NCBI GenBank assembly: GCA_028023455.1
Contig: JAQFVV010012416.1
Coordinates: 8,375,967 to 8,439,966 of the forward strand
Source: Epiperipatus broadwayi
Lineage: Eukaryota; Onychophora; Udeonychophora; Euonychophora; Peripatidae
Direction of reading: 5' to 3'
Length of the DNA stretch: 64,000 bases
This document shows positions 38,792 to 49,317 of the stretch, piece after piece. A model generated the notes under the pieces. That model worked only from the letters and a program-made list of their open reading frames with translations, had not been told where the DNA came from and ran no database searches. A program made the position numbers and the translations under genes. Position 1 is the stretch's first letter. Each line of letters starts with the position of its first letter.

Positions 38792-39206
38792 CTATTATGT
38801 GTCCTTTAAAAGCATAATGGATATGTATCAAAATAGTTATCATGACATATTATTTAAAAATATATATCGATTGGTATGTATTATTAAGGTATTTATCTAA
38901 GGAGCCATAGTTATGAACGTGAAAGTTTGGCACCTTTAGATTAAATTTAGATAATTGTCTAAATTTTAGTTTTATAATATATATTTGGGTTAATATTTAG
39001 TATAAAACATGACCAGCTAAAACACATCACAAATATATATAATATACAGTTTACATATACATATGTATATAAAACATTAAAACCTATAAATTATTGTACA
39101 TTTTACATCAGTTTATGATATAAATATGTGTGTTTATAAGCAGTAAAACTTTTTTTAAGTTATTTTAATTGACTTTTGTATTATTTGATTTTTTTTTTTT
39201 TTTAAG

Positions 39207-39476
39207 AATGGGTACACTGCTCGCAGAAGAAGTTTAATCGAAGATGCAAAATTTGAAAGTATTGTGAGCGCTGAAGAAGAAAGAAATTGGCTGGAAGAAT
39301 GTAAAAGACGAGTTGGTAAAAATGAAGCAATTTCCGAAGAAGAGGCAGAAGTATTCCTGTCTAACGGAGAGATATTATCAGAACCTGCAGAGGAAGCTGC
39401 TCCCGGAAGAAATACAATTATGCTTGGGTTGAAAGAAGGTTTGGAATTAGTGGCACCAATTACAAAATTTTTTGAG
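39207..39476 (+). CDS. Internal coding exon of the same unknown gene
   Basis: A 270 bp (90-codon) exon between a T-tract plus AG acceptor (39205-39206) and a GTAATG donor (39477). It is open in one frame throughout, and both ends are phase 0. The protein starts NGYTARRRSLIEDAKFESIV, is rich in Glu and Lys/Arg in the middle (AEEERNWLEECKRRVGKNEA, SEEEAEVFLSNGEI) and ends in a more hydrophobic LKEGLELVAPITKFFE. Composition differs sharply from the AT-rich flanks, strong evidence for real coding. The acidic helical part looks like a soluble, possibly coiled-coil region. I do not recognise the family. No following exon could be placed with confidence. Confidence 0.75.
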
Positions 39477-39479
39477 GTA

Positions 39480-40340
39480 ATGAATACTACGTTGTCTTTT
39501 TTTTTTTTAAAAAAAAATGCATTTTTTATATTAATAAGCAGTCAAATGACATATATATATATAAATTATCTGGTCCATTTTCAATGTAATGTTAATGAAA
39601 AACATAACGTTTGGGCGGAGGGGAGGGGGATTTGACATTTTATATGTGAATGTTCAGCTAGCGATGTGCGCCGAATCTGTTTCATATAAATAGCCGTGTC
39701 CAAATGTTTTCCATTAAAGTAATTTATTCAAGCATATCATTAAAAGAGAATCTTAGTTATAAGATATATAAGTTATATATGCAGCAGGTGAAAAGAATAA
39801 CGTACACTATATATATATCAGTGTAAACAAAAGTTTAAAAAGTGTTATTCAGGATTTTATCAGATCAGATTTATGAATACTGGCACAATTCCACAAGTAT
39901 AATTATATATACATGAACATTATACGTGTGATTGATAATTTAGTAAATTATTTACGTTTTGTCCAATACAAAGGTACAAAAAGTTCTTTTTTTTTTTTTT
40001 ACAAACATCTGCCGAAGCTTAATATAATAATTTGAAAAAAAATTAATTGCTTCAATTATGACAATATATTGATTTTTAAATTTTTAATGTAATTTCTAGT
40101 TTTTTTTTTAAAAAAAATCGATTATTCTATTAATATATATTATTTCATTTTTAAGAAAGTAATCTACTTAAGTTCTGTGATTTGTGATATATTTTGATCA
40201 CATTAACCTTATCAAGAAAATTTCTTGAGTCAACAATACTTTTTTATTTAAATAAATGCATATATATATATATTAAAAGCTATAATATAAAGTTTTTTTT
40301 TAGTTATATATAGATAATTTAGTTTAATCAGCATTTAATT
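39480..40340. other. AT-rich DNA downstream of the exon
   Basis: Probable intron. No further exon seen. It contains poly-T and AT runs and a short G-rich spot (39612-39632). Confidence 0.35.
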
Positions 40341-40442
40341 CTTTTTTTTTTCTTTTTCGTATGTCAAAGCGTTGACCGGGAAGCGAACCCGGGCCAGCTG
40401 CTTGGAAGGCAGCTATGCTAACCGCTAGGCCACCAACGCTTG
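40341..40442 (-). mobile_element. SINE derived from tRNA-Gly(UCC), best-preserved copy
   Basis: The minus strand folds as a full cloverleaf: acceptor GCGTTGG pairs with TCAACGC, the anticodon arm is GCTGC-CTTCCAA-GCAGC (UCC, Gly), and the T arm is CCGGG-TTCGCTT-CCCGG. A58 is C, as in the other SINE copies, and the tail TTTGACATACGAAAAAG with a poly-A run follows. That marks it as a retroposon and not a working tRNA gene. Confidence 0.82.
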
Positions 40443-41196
40443 AGTATTAACTCTTTTTTTTTTTGTAATGAAATTTACTGCAGTTTTCTAATCTGTATAC
40501 TGTAATGCTACGGGGGAATTCTGGGTCGTACTTGGGGTAATGGTCACCAGTACGTGAACATCAACTGCCCTAAATTGGTTAGCCATTGATAACTTTCAAT
40601 AAAAATTGGGGTTAACACCATGAGGAATCTGAGGAATTATATTTTTATCCTCAATTAAAAAACAAAAAAATTATAAAGACCAAACTAAATAAAAGGTAGT
40701 GCATGAACTTTGAAGAATATCCTCTTTCTGCCACACCAGGAATCACTATCATTATCATCATCTGGATGTCCATACACTAAATATAACCCCCCCCCTATCC
40801 CATATAGCAGTTATGCACAAATCTAGCTCAGGAATTAAGAACTCTAAAATTTATTACTGTAAGCAAGAGGGAAATAAATAAATCAATTAGCTTATTATAA
40901 ATAATCTTAATCAATTCATGGGCATTCCCTACTTATAAATAACTAGTTTTATTGGGATGATCAAGAAAAGAAGCTAAATATAAGCTGTTAAGATATAAGG
41001 TCACACACACACACTGCACTTCATGAAACAGGAATTGGATAGAATAAAGTAATTAAGACTAGAAAGAATATTTTTAAAACAATTATTTAATATCTAATTA
41101 ACAAAAAAAATGACATAGTAGTAGATAATTTCAAACATCCATTTCATTATAAAAAATATACAGTTTTTTAAAATTATATTAACCTATCAATTAATA

Positions 41197-41610
41197 CATT
41201 GTACAGGCTTAAAACTGCATTTATATATGTAATATATGCGGGAATCGAATTCAGACTTTCACACAACCCACTACTCTCAGTGCCATCTCATATTGCTGAC
41301 CCACCTGATCTCACACATGTTGAAAAGATAAATAATCACCAATATACGTATTTTATGCTAAACCAGCAATCATCAGTTGGTCTAGATTATTATCCTCACA
41401 CATATATACAATCAGTGCTCAGCTTTATATTAAGATAGCCAATCTTCATGCTTTAATGGACAGGCTTCAAACTACTCCAACTCACAACTCTTCAGCCTTC
41501 CAGTTCATTGAAAATCTGATGATGGAATATTCAAAGCCCTTGTTAGTGCCAAGGTTGTCATCCTACCCATGTTGTCATATTAGTCATTCTGATCTCTCAT
41601 GTACAGGAGA
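41197..41610 (-). mobile_element. Hammerhead-ribozyme element, family 1, copy B (left arm of inverted pair)
   Basis: The minus strand reads in order CATGGGTAGGATGACAACC, CATCATCAGATTTTCA, GAAGAGTTGTGAGTTGGAG, GCCTGTCCATTAAAGC, the ribozyme (41331-41391), GGTCAGCAATATGAGATGG and GAATTCGATTCCCGC. The last block resembles a tRNA B box. It forms an inverted pair with copy A (41640-41950). Confidence 0.7.
41331..41391 (-). ncRNA. Hammerhead ribozyme, family 1 (G12 mutated)
   Basis: Minus strand: stem I AATAATC-TAGA-CCAA with TTGG-T-GATTATT, core CTGATGA, stem II TGCT-ggttt-AGCA, then AAAA where GAAA is required (G12A), palindromic stem III ATACGTAT, cleavage position A. Fold intact, one disabling core change. 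Confidence 0.75.
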
Positions 41611-41639
41611 ATAATCCATTTATACATACATATGCGAGA

Positions 41640-41950
41640 GATGGGCAGACCTTTTACACACTATTTATATGATTTTCAATGAAATGGAAGGTTGAAGAGT
41701 TGTGAGTTGGAATAGTTTGAAGCCTGTCCATTAAAGTATGAAGATTGGCTATCTTAATATAAAGCTGAGCACTGATTGTATATATGTGTGAGGATAGTAA
41801 TCTAGACCAACTGATGATTGCTGGTTTAGCATGAAATACGTATATTGGTGATTATTTATCTTTTCAACATGTGTGTGATCAGGTGGGTCAGCAATATGAG
41901 ATGGCACTGAGAATAGTAGGTCGTGTGAAAGTCTGAGTTCGATTAATCTA
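41640..41950 (+). mobile_element. Hammerhead-ribozyme element, family 1, copy A (right arm of inverted pair)
   Basis: Same block order as copy B but on the plus strand: GGTTGAAGAGTTGTGAGTTG, GCCTGTCCATTAAAGTATG, ribozyme, GGTCAGCAATATGAGATGG, GAGTTCGATT. The two arms meet head to head near 41650, so both ribozymes are transcribed outward. Confidence 0.72.
41796..41856 (+). ncRNA. Hammerhead ribozyme, family 1, intact core
   Basis: Type I hammerhead. Stem I outer AGTAATC (41796-41802) with GATTATT (41850-41856), internal loop TAGA opposite T, inner CCAA (41807-41810) with TTGG (41845-41848). Core CTGATGA (41811-41817). Stem II TGCT (41819-41822) with AGCA (41828-41831), loop GGTTT, and a U-U mismatch at 10.1/11.1. 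GAAA (41833-41836) follows, and stem III is the palindrome ATACGTAT (41836-41843). A41844 is the cleavage base (AUA). With no hairpin loop on stem III, cleavage would need a dimer, as described for animal retrozymes and PLEs. Confidence 0.85.
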
Positions 41951-42081
41951 TCAAGTAATTATTATTCATGGATTAACTTTCAATTCATTAGGTTCCAATT
42001 CATTAAGCTATTTCTTTAAAAATAACTAAGAGTTTGTTAAATATTTTCATAAATCAAGGATAGGAATCCCTCCCTCCCCCC

Positions 42082-42173
42082 CATGTGTCATAGCATCGCT
42101 GGGCCGGAAGCGAAACCGCTAATCCGGAACAACTGCTTGTAAGGCAGCTGTGCTGACCTCTCGACCACCAGCA
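42082..42173 (-). mobile_element. tRNA-derived SINE with a 12 bp target-site duplication
   Basis: Minus strand: GCTGGTGGTCGAGAGGTCAG, anticodon loop CTTACAA, a long variable region, TTTCGCTTCCGG and the family end GATGCTATGACACATG, with a G-rich tail. AGGATAGGAATC occurs at 42057-42068 and again at 42173-42184, a 12 bp direct repeat that shows retrotransposition. Confidence 0.85.
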
Positions 42174-42184
42174 GGATAGGAATC

Positions 42185-42892
42185 TTTGATTCTACCCAGA
42201 GGGCAAATTGAGAAAAAGAAAAAATTATTACATTTATGAAACAAAAACTGTCTATACGTAGCGTATGAGTGGTTTGGTAGTTTTCTTCTATCTAAATTAT
42301 AACAATGTATTTATTTTATGCTTGTATCTTTGTTTTATAAGTACATGCTTTAACACAATATAATTGTAGTGATGGTGTTTTAACATTACAACCAGTGGTG
42401 AGTAAAAAGCTAATTTACTTAATAGTAATATTTCGTAAGAGGTAGAGGTCTATTAATGCAAAATACTATAGGGCAACTCTTACTTATCTCATTCATTGTA
42501 AATCCAAAGCTTTAAATCGGTTATATAGCATTCAAAATCTAACAAGAATAAAATATGAGAATTAATAATTTTGCAGTTTTATACAGCAGTGCTTACAATA
42601 TTTAGTCATTATATTTTTTTTATTTACTAATTTTAGAGATCAAGTTTATCACTTCATGTTTTTTAAAACATATTTTTTTTAATTGTTAGTTTATATTATC
42701 TTAATTAAAGATTATTCTTATTAATCCACCTTTTTTTTTTGAGGAAACATTTATAAAAATGATTCAAGTTTTTATTGGCTATTTGCTGAGAATTAGAGAT
42801 TGTGATAATTTTTTTAAAAAATAAAATGGAAACATAATCCCTATCTAAATTATGTTTATTAATTTATAGATATTTATTTAATAATAACAGAT
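42185..42892. other. AT-rich DNA, nothing firm
   Basis: No gene recognised. TAG|TGATGG...CCAGTG|GTGAGT at 42370-42398 could be a 28 bp micro-exon by splice signals, but its phase does not match the exon ending at 39476. Confidence 0.3.
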
Positions 42893-44194
42893 ATGTAAAC
42901 TTCTCTTAAACGAACAGTAATATATCTGTATGCACTGACATGCAGTTAAAGATGAAGCTAAAATGAGAATTATAATATTAAGGTGGTTTATCACTTTCAA
43001 AGAATTTATCCTCATAATCATAACCAAAGAGTTATTTGGGAAAAGGTAGATATTCAAAAATATGCAAATTGTGAATTAAAGAGTCAGTTTCTTGGAGAGG
43101 GGAAGCATGATTCTTTTCAGTTTATAGTGTGGACGTTATTAGCTATATGTCAGGCCTCCTTGATCTTATGTTTGCATCATATCATTCTATGCATGCAATA
43201 GTAGCCAATGAAGGTTCAAAATTATGACCAGGGGACTTCTGCTGCTCAAAAAAATAGAACTATGTTTGGGTTTATCAGAAACTTTTCTATGTAGGTAATG
43301 ATGTTGAGAGATAGCATGGAGAGGGATGCATAAGATTCACCATAGTATAATGCTTGGGAGCCAGTTTGAGGGTGTAGGATTTTGTATAATTATGTAAATA
43401 CAATTTATCTCGTAAAGCTAACACTGAACAATACTTAAAAGATCTTACCAGTATAGAATTTAAATATAGCCATCTCTTAAGAAGGGTAAAACAATTTTAC
43501 CATAAACTAAATTTCAATCCACCCAAAGATGACAGGGCTTGGCTTCTCCTTCTGCACATTCTATCACTAACCAAAAATTTTATTAAAAACCTTTTATTTG
43601 TCATTTAAGCTAAGCTTTCATACCCCCTGCCTTCAACCAATAGATTTATTAATAACTCCAAAGATAGACTCGCCTCTGATCAGACTCCTAACACTATACA
43701 AAATCCTATGTCCTCAAACTTGCTGCCAATTATTATACTATAGTGAATCTCATGCATTTTCTCCACATGAATCTCTCAACATTATCTGTACAGAAGAGTT
43801 TTTGATAAGCTTGAACATAGCTCCAATTTTCTTGACCACCAGAAGTCCACTGTTCATAATTTTGAACTTTCCTTGGCTACTATTGCATGTATAGAACAAC
43901 ATGACACATAGGACCTGGCATATAGCTAATAACATCCACACTATAAACCAAAAGAAATCATGCTTTTCCTTCTCCGAAAAATGGACTCTTTAATTTACAA
44001 TTTGCATATTTTTGAATATCTGTCATTTATGTATTTCACTTTTTCCCAGATAACTCTTTGGCTATGATTATGAGGATATAGAAATTTCTCGAAAGCGCTA
44101 AGCTATCTTAATATTATAATTGTCATTTTAGTTTCACCTTTAACTGTATGTCACTGCATGTAGATATATATTGATTTAAATGTGTCTGTTTACA
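42893..44194. mobile_element. Inverted-repeat element with 500 bp arms and an ORF-like loop
   Basis: Left arm 42893-43392 and right arm 43697-44193 are imperfect reverse complements. They begin and end at ATGTAAAC/GTTTACAT and share, among others, ATAATCATA(A/G)CCAAAGAGTTAT, TTTATAGTGTGGA(C/T)GTTATT and GGATTTTGTATA. The 305 bp loop holds an almost uninterrupted plus-strand frame (see 43390-43743). No target-site duplication seen. Superfamily unknown. Confidence 0.65.
43390..43743 (+). pseudogene. Decayed open frame in the loop of the inverted element, unknown product
   Basis: One frame runs about 117 codons with a single internal stop (TAA at 43606-43608): SRKANTEQYLKDLTSIEFKY, then HLLRRVKQFYHKLNFNPPKD and after the stop AKLSYPLPSTNRFINNSKDR. 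In DNA this AT-rich a random frame would meet several stops. The sequence is basic and helical. It could be the remains of a transposon or captured protein. No family recognised, no start or splice support. Confidence 0.3.
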
Positions 44195-44639
44195 TAATTT
44201 CATTAACTCATACAATGTGTTTTTTTAATTTTGTTAATGTGTATAAATTCTAGATTAAATAAAAAATATTACTTAAGTAAATTGTAATTCATGTTAAAAT
44301 AATAATCTGTTGGTTATTAAAAAAAATTTCTCCACATCCATCCATGTATATTTATTCTTATTTTAAAATGTCTAAATATTTTGGTGACAGGATTAATATT
44401 ATTGTATTGATAGTTTAATGTTAAATTTGTTTTAATATTTCACAACTTTAAAAGGGTATTTTTTCTACTGGTTCTTACTTGACAAACAAGATGGTATCTT
44501 GCTGAAATAATTAAAATAATATAATAATTAAATATTCTTTCAATTCAAATTTTTTTTTTTAATTTGGACATTCTTTCTGTACAATCTATTCTTAAACTAT
44601 GAATAATTGCACAGAGAATTAATTAATTTTAAAGAATAT

Positions 44640-45130
44640 ATATATATGTTAAAACGAAGATTTGCACGGGTTAAATATATAAAATACATATTTTGCGGGT
44701 TCATCCGTGTTAAAAACTTTTAATATCAATATACTGACGTTTCGACTTTCACACAACATCCACAGATTTAAAGATAGAAGAGTTGTAGAGCTACAATCAC
44801 TGGTTTGAATAAAACATTAAAAATCCCACCAATACAAATGTTAAATTTAGAATGTTTTTTAAAGAAATCTTTCCAAATAGAGTTTCACACATCTCGCTTA
44901 TTGATACAATCTGGCCTTTTAGTATCTCAATCTTCTCTGATTTTCATTGGTAGAGATTATCACATCTGGATATGATCCTGGTACTTGAAAATCTATTTTA
45001 TGACCTGAATCTATGTATGAGGTGGATGATGAGTGTTGTTTAATGCATTACATCTCATCTCTCCTAACACTGATGCGATGATTACTCATACCTATGTAAG
45101 AATTTACATTTTTACATTTCCCCCCCCCCC
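44640..45130 (-). mobile_element. Penelope-like element 3' remnant
   Basis: Minus strand: a decayed GIY-YIG C-terminal region (YIGMSNHRISVRR near 45110, SGHKIDFQVPGSYPDVIIST near 45010-44940) followed by a 3'UTR with AAGTCGAAACGTCAGTATA (about 44740) and an AT-rich end near 44640. The SGH and YIG-like blocks and the CGAAACGTC end match PLE architecture. Two in-frame stops. It is homologous to 25960-26215. Confidence 0.6.
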
Positions 45131-45340
45131 CTCAATTTGAACCCCAAAAATATTTTTTTATATTTAAATTTTGTCAGTTAATAAAACTTTAATTTGAAAT
45201 TATTTTTGACTGTTAATTAATTGTTACATAATATAAGCTATTCTATTTCAATATCATATTTTACTATCCCAGTTCTTCTATCTACTGATAAGATTAACTA
45301 AGATCGCAGTGCATATTAAAACCCTATCTAGTCATGTGTT

Positions 45341-45408
45341 ATCTATATCCCCAGATTAGTTTCGGATTTATGAATTTCATCAGCGAGAAGTTTTAGATCT
45401 GGATTTAA
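45341..45408 (-). ncRNA. Hammerhead ribozyme, family 2 (stem II eroded)
   Basis: Minus strand: stem I ATCTA with TAGAT and TCTCG with TGGGG (G-U pairs), core CTGATGA intact, GAAA intact, stem III region ACTAAT followed by C. Stem II (AATTCATAAATCC) no longer pairs. Confidence 0.6.
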
Positions 45409-46078
45409 AGCATACGGATTTTTTTGGATTTAATATACTACTAGCCATCTTTTATATTTTTTAATACTACAAAACTATAAAATTTAAAAATATCTTAGTT
45501 TGAATTTAAGTCAAATAGACAGTACTTACGGATGATCCCAGATATCAAGGTTGATTACAGATATTTAAAAAAATCGATTATAAATTCCTGCTAACTTTAA
45601 AAAATAGCAATAAATGTATTATAAATTGGTTAAATATTTAATCTGTGACTTTAATTAATGAAAGATTAACCCTAATCCTAATTTATAAAACATTTATTGT
45701 TACTTTTTAAAGTTAGCAGGATTTTATAATTGATTAATTTATAATCGATTTATTGATATTTTTTTTAATATCCATAATCAATCTTGGTGTCCAGGATTAT
45801 CCATAAGTACCAAACAGACTTATCTATAATTGGTACAAAACAATGAATTCATTTTCTCAAGTTAGAAATACTGATGTGATAACAGTGCAGCACTGATGTA
45901 CTTTGAAAAATATACTGATTTCATTTCTATACAATGATACAAACAAGTTCATTTGAATTCAAAATATTAAGATGTTTTGAATTTAATGTAAGTAGTTTGG
46001 TAGCAAAAAAAAATTCAAAATGACTTCTGGAAGAAAAGAGTATTTAAAACAAAAAAAAAACAAGTGTATTAGATGTAG

Positions 46079-46131
46079 ATCCAAAACTCCTCCCTGATGT
46101 AGGCCATAAGCCAAAAATGTGGAATATGGAT
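46079..46131 (+). ncRNA. Hammerhead ribozyme relic, family 2
   Basis: ATCCA with TGGAT (outer stem I) and stem II AGGCC-ata-aGCC remain, but the core is CTGATGT and GAAA has become AAAA; stem III is lost. Recognised only by homology to 59927-59985. Confidence 0.45.
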
Positions 46132-46200
46132 AGAATACCACTGCTATCTAGCATTCATTGATTACTTAAGCTTACATTATATGGCAGTACTGTAATAATA

Positions 46201-47650
46201 GGATGGGCTACTGCAAAGCATTGGGTAAACTGGGATCATTAAGCAACTAGTTAACATTAATGTGTAAATTTTAAATGTTACAGGATTTTATGATATAACT
46301 TTAAAATTAATATGCTTGAATAAATTATATTAAAATGGTATCTAGCAGTAGAAAAAAAAGTGAAGAACCTCATCAGGCTTTTATATCATAATCTAAGTTT
46401 CGAATATGTCCAAGCAATCACTGTATAATAATTAGCACATTTGTTCTGAATTTTGAATATGTCCAGATAAAAGTTGACATATTTTTCAGCTTAAAAACAA
46501 GTTTAAAAATTTTTCAGATAGAAAGATCAATAAATGAGTGTTTAGATAGTAAAAATTCCAGATTAATATAGGTTTCTCAAATGAAAATCTAAGTATTTAA
46601 TATAAAAATAAAAGTTATGATTACTGGTAAAGGGTCTTTCACTACTGACAAGGGAGACATTTCTATAGTTGCCAAGCTCATGGTTACTTTTAGTTTTAAG
46701 CAATGACAAATTTTCACTGATGATCAAATATTACCAAGTAGTAGTTGTTCTCTATTGACTAGCTGTTCTATTTGACTTTGGATAAAAATGAATATATATA
46801 TATATGTGTGTCTGCGTGTGTGTGTAAATTAATGTTACCAGCTAAAATTATATTCTACTATATATAATATTACTAAAGTATAATAACGATGCAAATAAAG
46901 TGATAATATATAACTTATATGGAAATATTTTCGATTACTTAGATCGTAGTCATCATCAACTGAACTTATTCCGACAGAAATATATCACGTGACATCCGTT
47001 TTTCATCCATATAAATTATGTTGACAATAATAATGATATAAATAATCGATAGTACATCTGTATAAGCTATATATTACTACTCTTTATACCGTTATTATAA
47101 TTTAAAAGTAATGTGTAGGTATATAAGCAAAAAACTTTGTAAAATTGCAATGAATATTAAAACGAACATCAACTTAAAATATATCTTTTTAATGTAACAT
47201 CTGTTGGAATTTGTCATTTATTAAAGTTATTTAAACGTTAAACAGAACATTGATTTTAATATAAAAATAAGCGAATAGATTTCTGCAACTTCGAATTATT
47301 TACAATAATCTAAGATATTTGCATTGCAATACAAACTTGCTCTTAAACAAAACAAATAATTTATTCTGTAATTCATAAATTTCATTTTTCTTATTCATAA
47401 ACATAATTGCTTTAATATCAATATTTAGACATCCATCTATTAGAATAATTATTGATTCAAAATGCTAAAGCCTGAATAAATATCAATATCTATTCTATTA
47501 AATATATTTTGATAATTCGAAGACTATTATCATCCAGTTTCTGATCAATTGGTTTTATTTCAAGTTTATAGTTATTAAAATTAGTATTAATTAAACCATC
47601 AAAACATCACATGATTACCATTTCATATGCTTACACTTGCTATTAATAAC
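46201..47650. other. AT-rich DNA, nothing recognised
   Basis: No gene or repeat family. A short (AT)n-(GT)n run lies at 46794-46824. Confidence 0.35.
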
Positions 47651-47652
47651 AG

Positions 47653-47816
47653 TACAAAACTCTCCATACAATCGTGCCACCAAGTGCAAGCTTTTGTAAT
47701 CAATGGATGCAGGAAGGTTAGTAGGCACTAGATGGGGATTTTGTGCACAAACCTTTCTGCATCCATCGATTTCAAAAGCTTGCACTTGGTGGCGCTATTG
47801 TATGGAGAGTTTGATA
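47653..47816. mobile_element. Short inverted repeat, deletion derivative of family 2
   Basis: AAACTCTCCATACAAT then GTGCCACCAAGTGCAAGCTT (47660-47697) is repeated in reverse at 47777-47814, and the centre holds GTAGGCACTAGATGGGGATT. These are the outer ends of the element at 59305-60089; the ribozyme and the body are missing. MITE-sized (160 bp). Confidence 0.7.
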
Positions 47817-49317
47817 CTCGTATTTAAATTAGTATTGAGACAATGATTTAGAGCTGTGACATCGTAAAGATTTAATGACATATTTCTACATTAGGAAATT
47901 GAAAAACATTCTTAATTTTGTCAATTAGTTGGATTGTTGTGCTGTCCTTTTTATTCTGAAATTCCAACATTTCACATGAACTCCAGAGTGACAGACCCTG
48001 TGATTATATAATGTTAGATATAAACCACACGATTACAAGATAAAATAAATTCATTAAATTATGCTGCAAGCAAGGGAGAATAAAAATATGTCATGCAATA
48101 AATAATGTACTATGCAATCAGTTATATAATTAAGTCAATAATAAACATAGTAAGAATGAAGAAGTCTTGATTCTTTGATCTGCAACGTCACTGTCCCTGA
48201 CGCACTTTTATAAATATAACTTTGCCTCTATTAACTAGATTTTTTAAATATTTTTTCTAAACATAACATATATTTTATGTTTTTCTTGTACTATTAAACA
48301 GTGTAATGCGCGCGCGCACACACCAACTTTTTATACAGCTGACAAAATTTTCAATGTTTTTTCTCTAGTTTCTTTTCTTTACTTATTTCGTATTGTTGAG
48401 ATAGTCCTTTCTAAAAAACAAAATTGTTATTTGTACTTTTTTTGTTTTACACTGTAAAATGCTTAATTTTGAGGTTTCTCTTTGTTCTATCTGATTTCTG
48501 ACAGAGTATCTGTAGTTTTAATTATTAAACACTTTTTTTCTAAAATGTTGTAGCTAGTTACTGCAAAATATGACCTTGTGCTTATTTTTCTTTACTTTTG
48601 TATATTTATTATAAAATCTGGCTTTATTTTTCTTCTTCGTTTTTTTTTTAATTAAATTGCAATCTTATATACTTTAATAATTATCAAATGTATTTTACAG
48701 GCTCTGTATAATTTTATCTTTTAAGTTGTTTTTCATTTTTCATTATGTTTTTCTTTAGGATTGCTAACTTTTTGAGTCTGAGCTGGAGTATGCCAAAGGT
48801 GTTTGCCAGCTAGGTGCAGAAAATAATTTGTAATTCTTTAGCCCTTTTAAAATCACTTATTTATGTAAGAATAGTTGATATCAAATGATTGGATAAATTG
48901 TAAACTGCGTGTCTTCAATTTTTATCTATCTGATTTATTGATGCTGTGCTAGATTCTTAGTTAAAATTATTATTAACTATTATTACTGTTAATATTACAG
49001 AATATATTTTGTACATCCCTTAGTCATCTTATTATATATACACAAACCATACACTTATATGCAATCTATATATGTATATAACACGAATATAAAAATTTTA
49101 TCATTTAAAGTACAAGAACTTGTTGCAAGCAAAAATAATCTAGTTGGTGCATTAAAACAAGATTGTGTTGAAATCATAGATAAAATTAAAGACATTTATT
49201 ATTTATATCCTTAAACTTTATGTTTTTGGATTAATTTATTGATAGTTATGCACACTTATCTAAAATGTATTATTGTTTTATTTATTCTTATAAAATTTTG
49301 ACTTTTACAAATTCAAA
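47817..49317. other. AT-rich DNA, nothing recognised
   Basis: No coding exon accepted. GC dinucleotide-rich spot GCGCGCGCACACACC at 48308-48322. Confidence 0.35.

Larger units (their letters stand above)
36442..39206 (+). other. Inferred intron 1 (2765 bp), filled with repeats
   Basis: Starts GTAAGT and ends with a long T tract followed by AAG. It contains a tandem repeat (36792-37071), an RTE fragment (37183-38175) and a dispersed repeat (38706-38791). Inferred from splice signals and frame only. Confidence 0.45.
45296..46200. mobile_element. Hammerhead-ribozyme element, family 2, inverted pair with a second inverted core
   Basis: Outer arms (about 45310-45415 and 46070-46195) match family 2 (ATCCCCAGA(T/C)TAG..., and CATTGATTACT...GGCAGTACTGTA). 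Inside them lies a further inverted pair, 45520-45630 and 45681-45810, with GTACTTA(C/T)GGAT and TGCTAACTTTAAAAA blocks. Both ribozymes (45341-45408, 46079-46131) are eroded. Older than the copy at 59305. Confidence 0.55.

Noticed and set aside
40341-40442. Functional tRNA-Gly(UCC) gene
   Set aside because: The cloverleaf is complete, but A58 is replaced as in all the dispersed copies and a SINE tail follows.
44735-44790. Hammerhead in the PLE 3' end with CTGTGGA and GAAACGTC
   Set aside because: Neither stem I nor stem II pairs; only isolated motif similarity.
48760-48804. Possible exon reading IANFLSLSWSMPK
   Set aside because: Stops in two frames, a weak donor, and phase incompatible with the exon ending at 39476.
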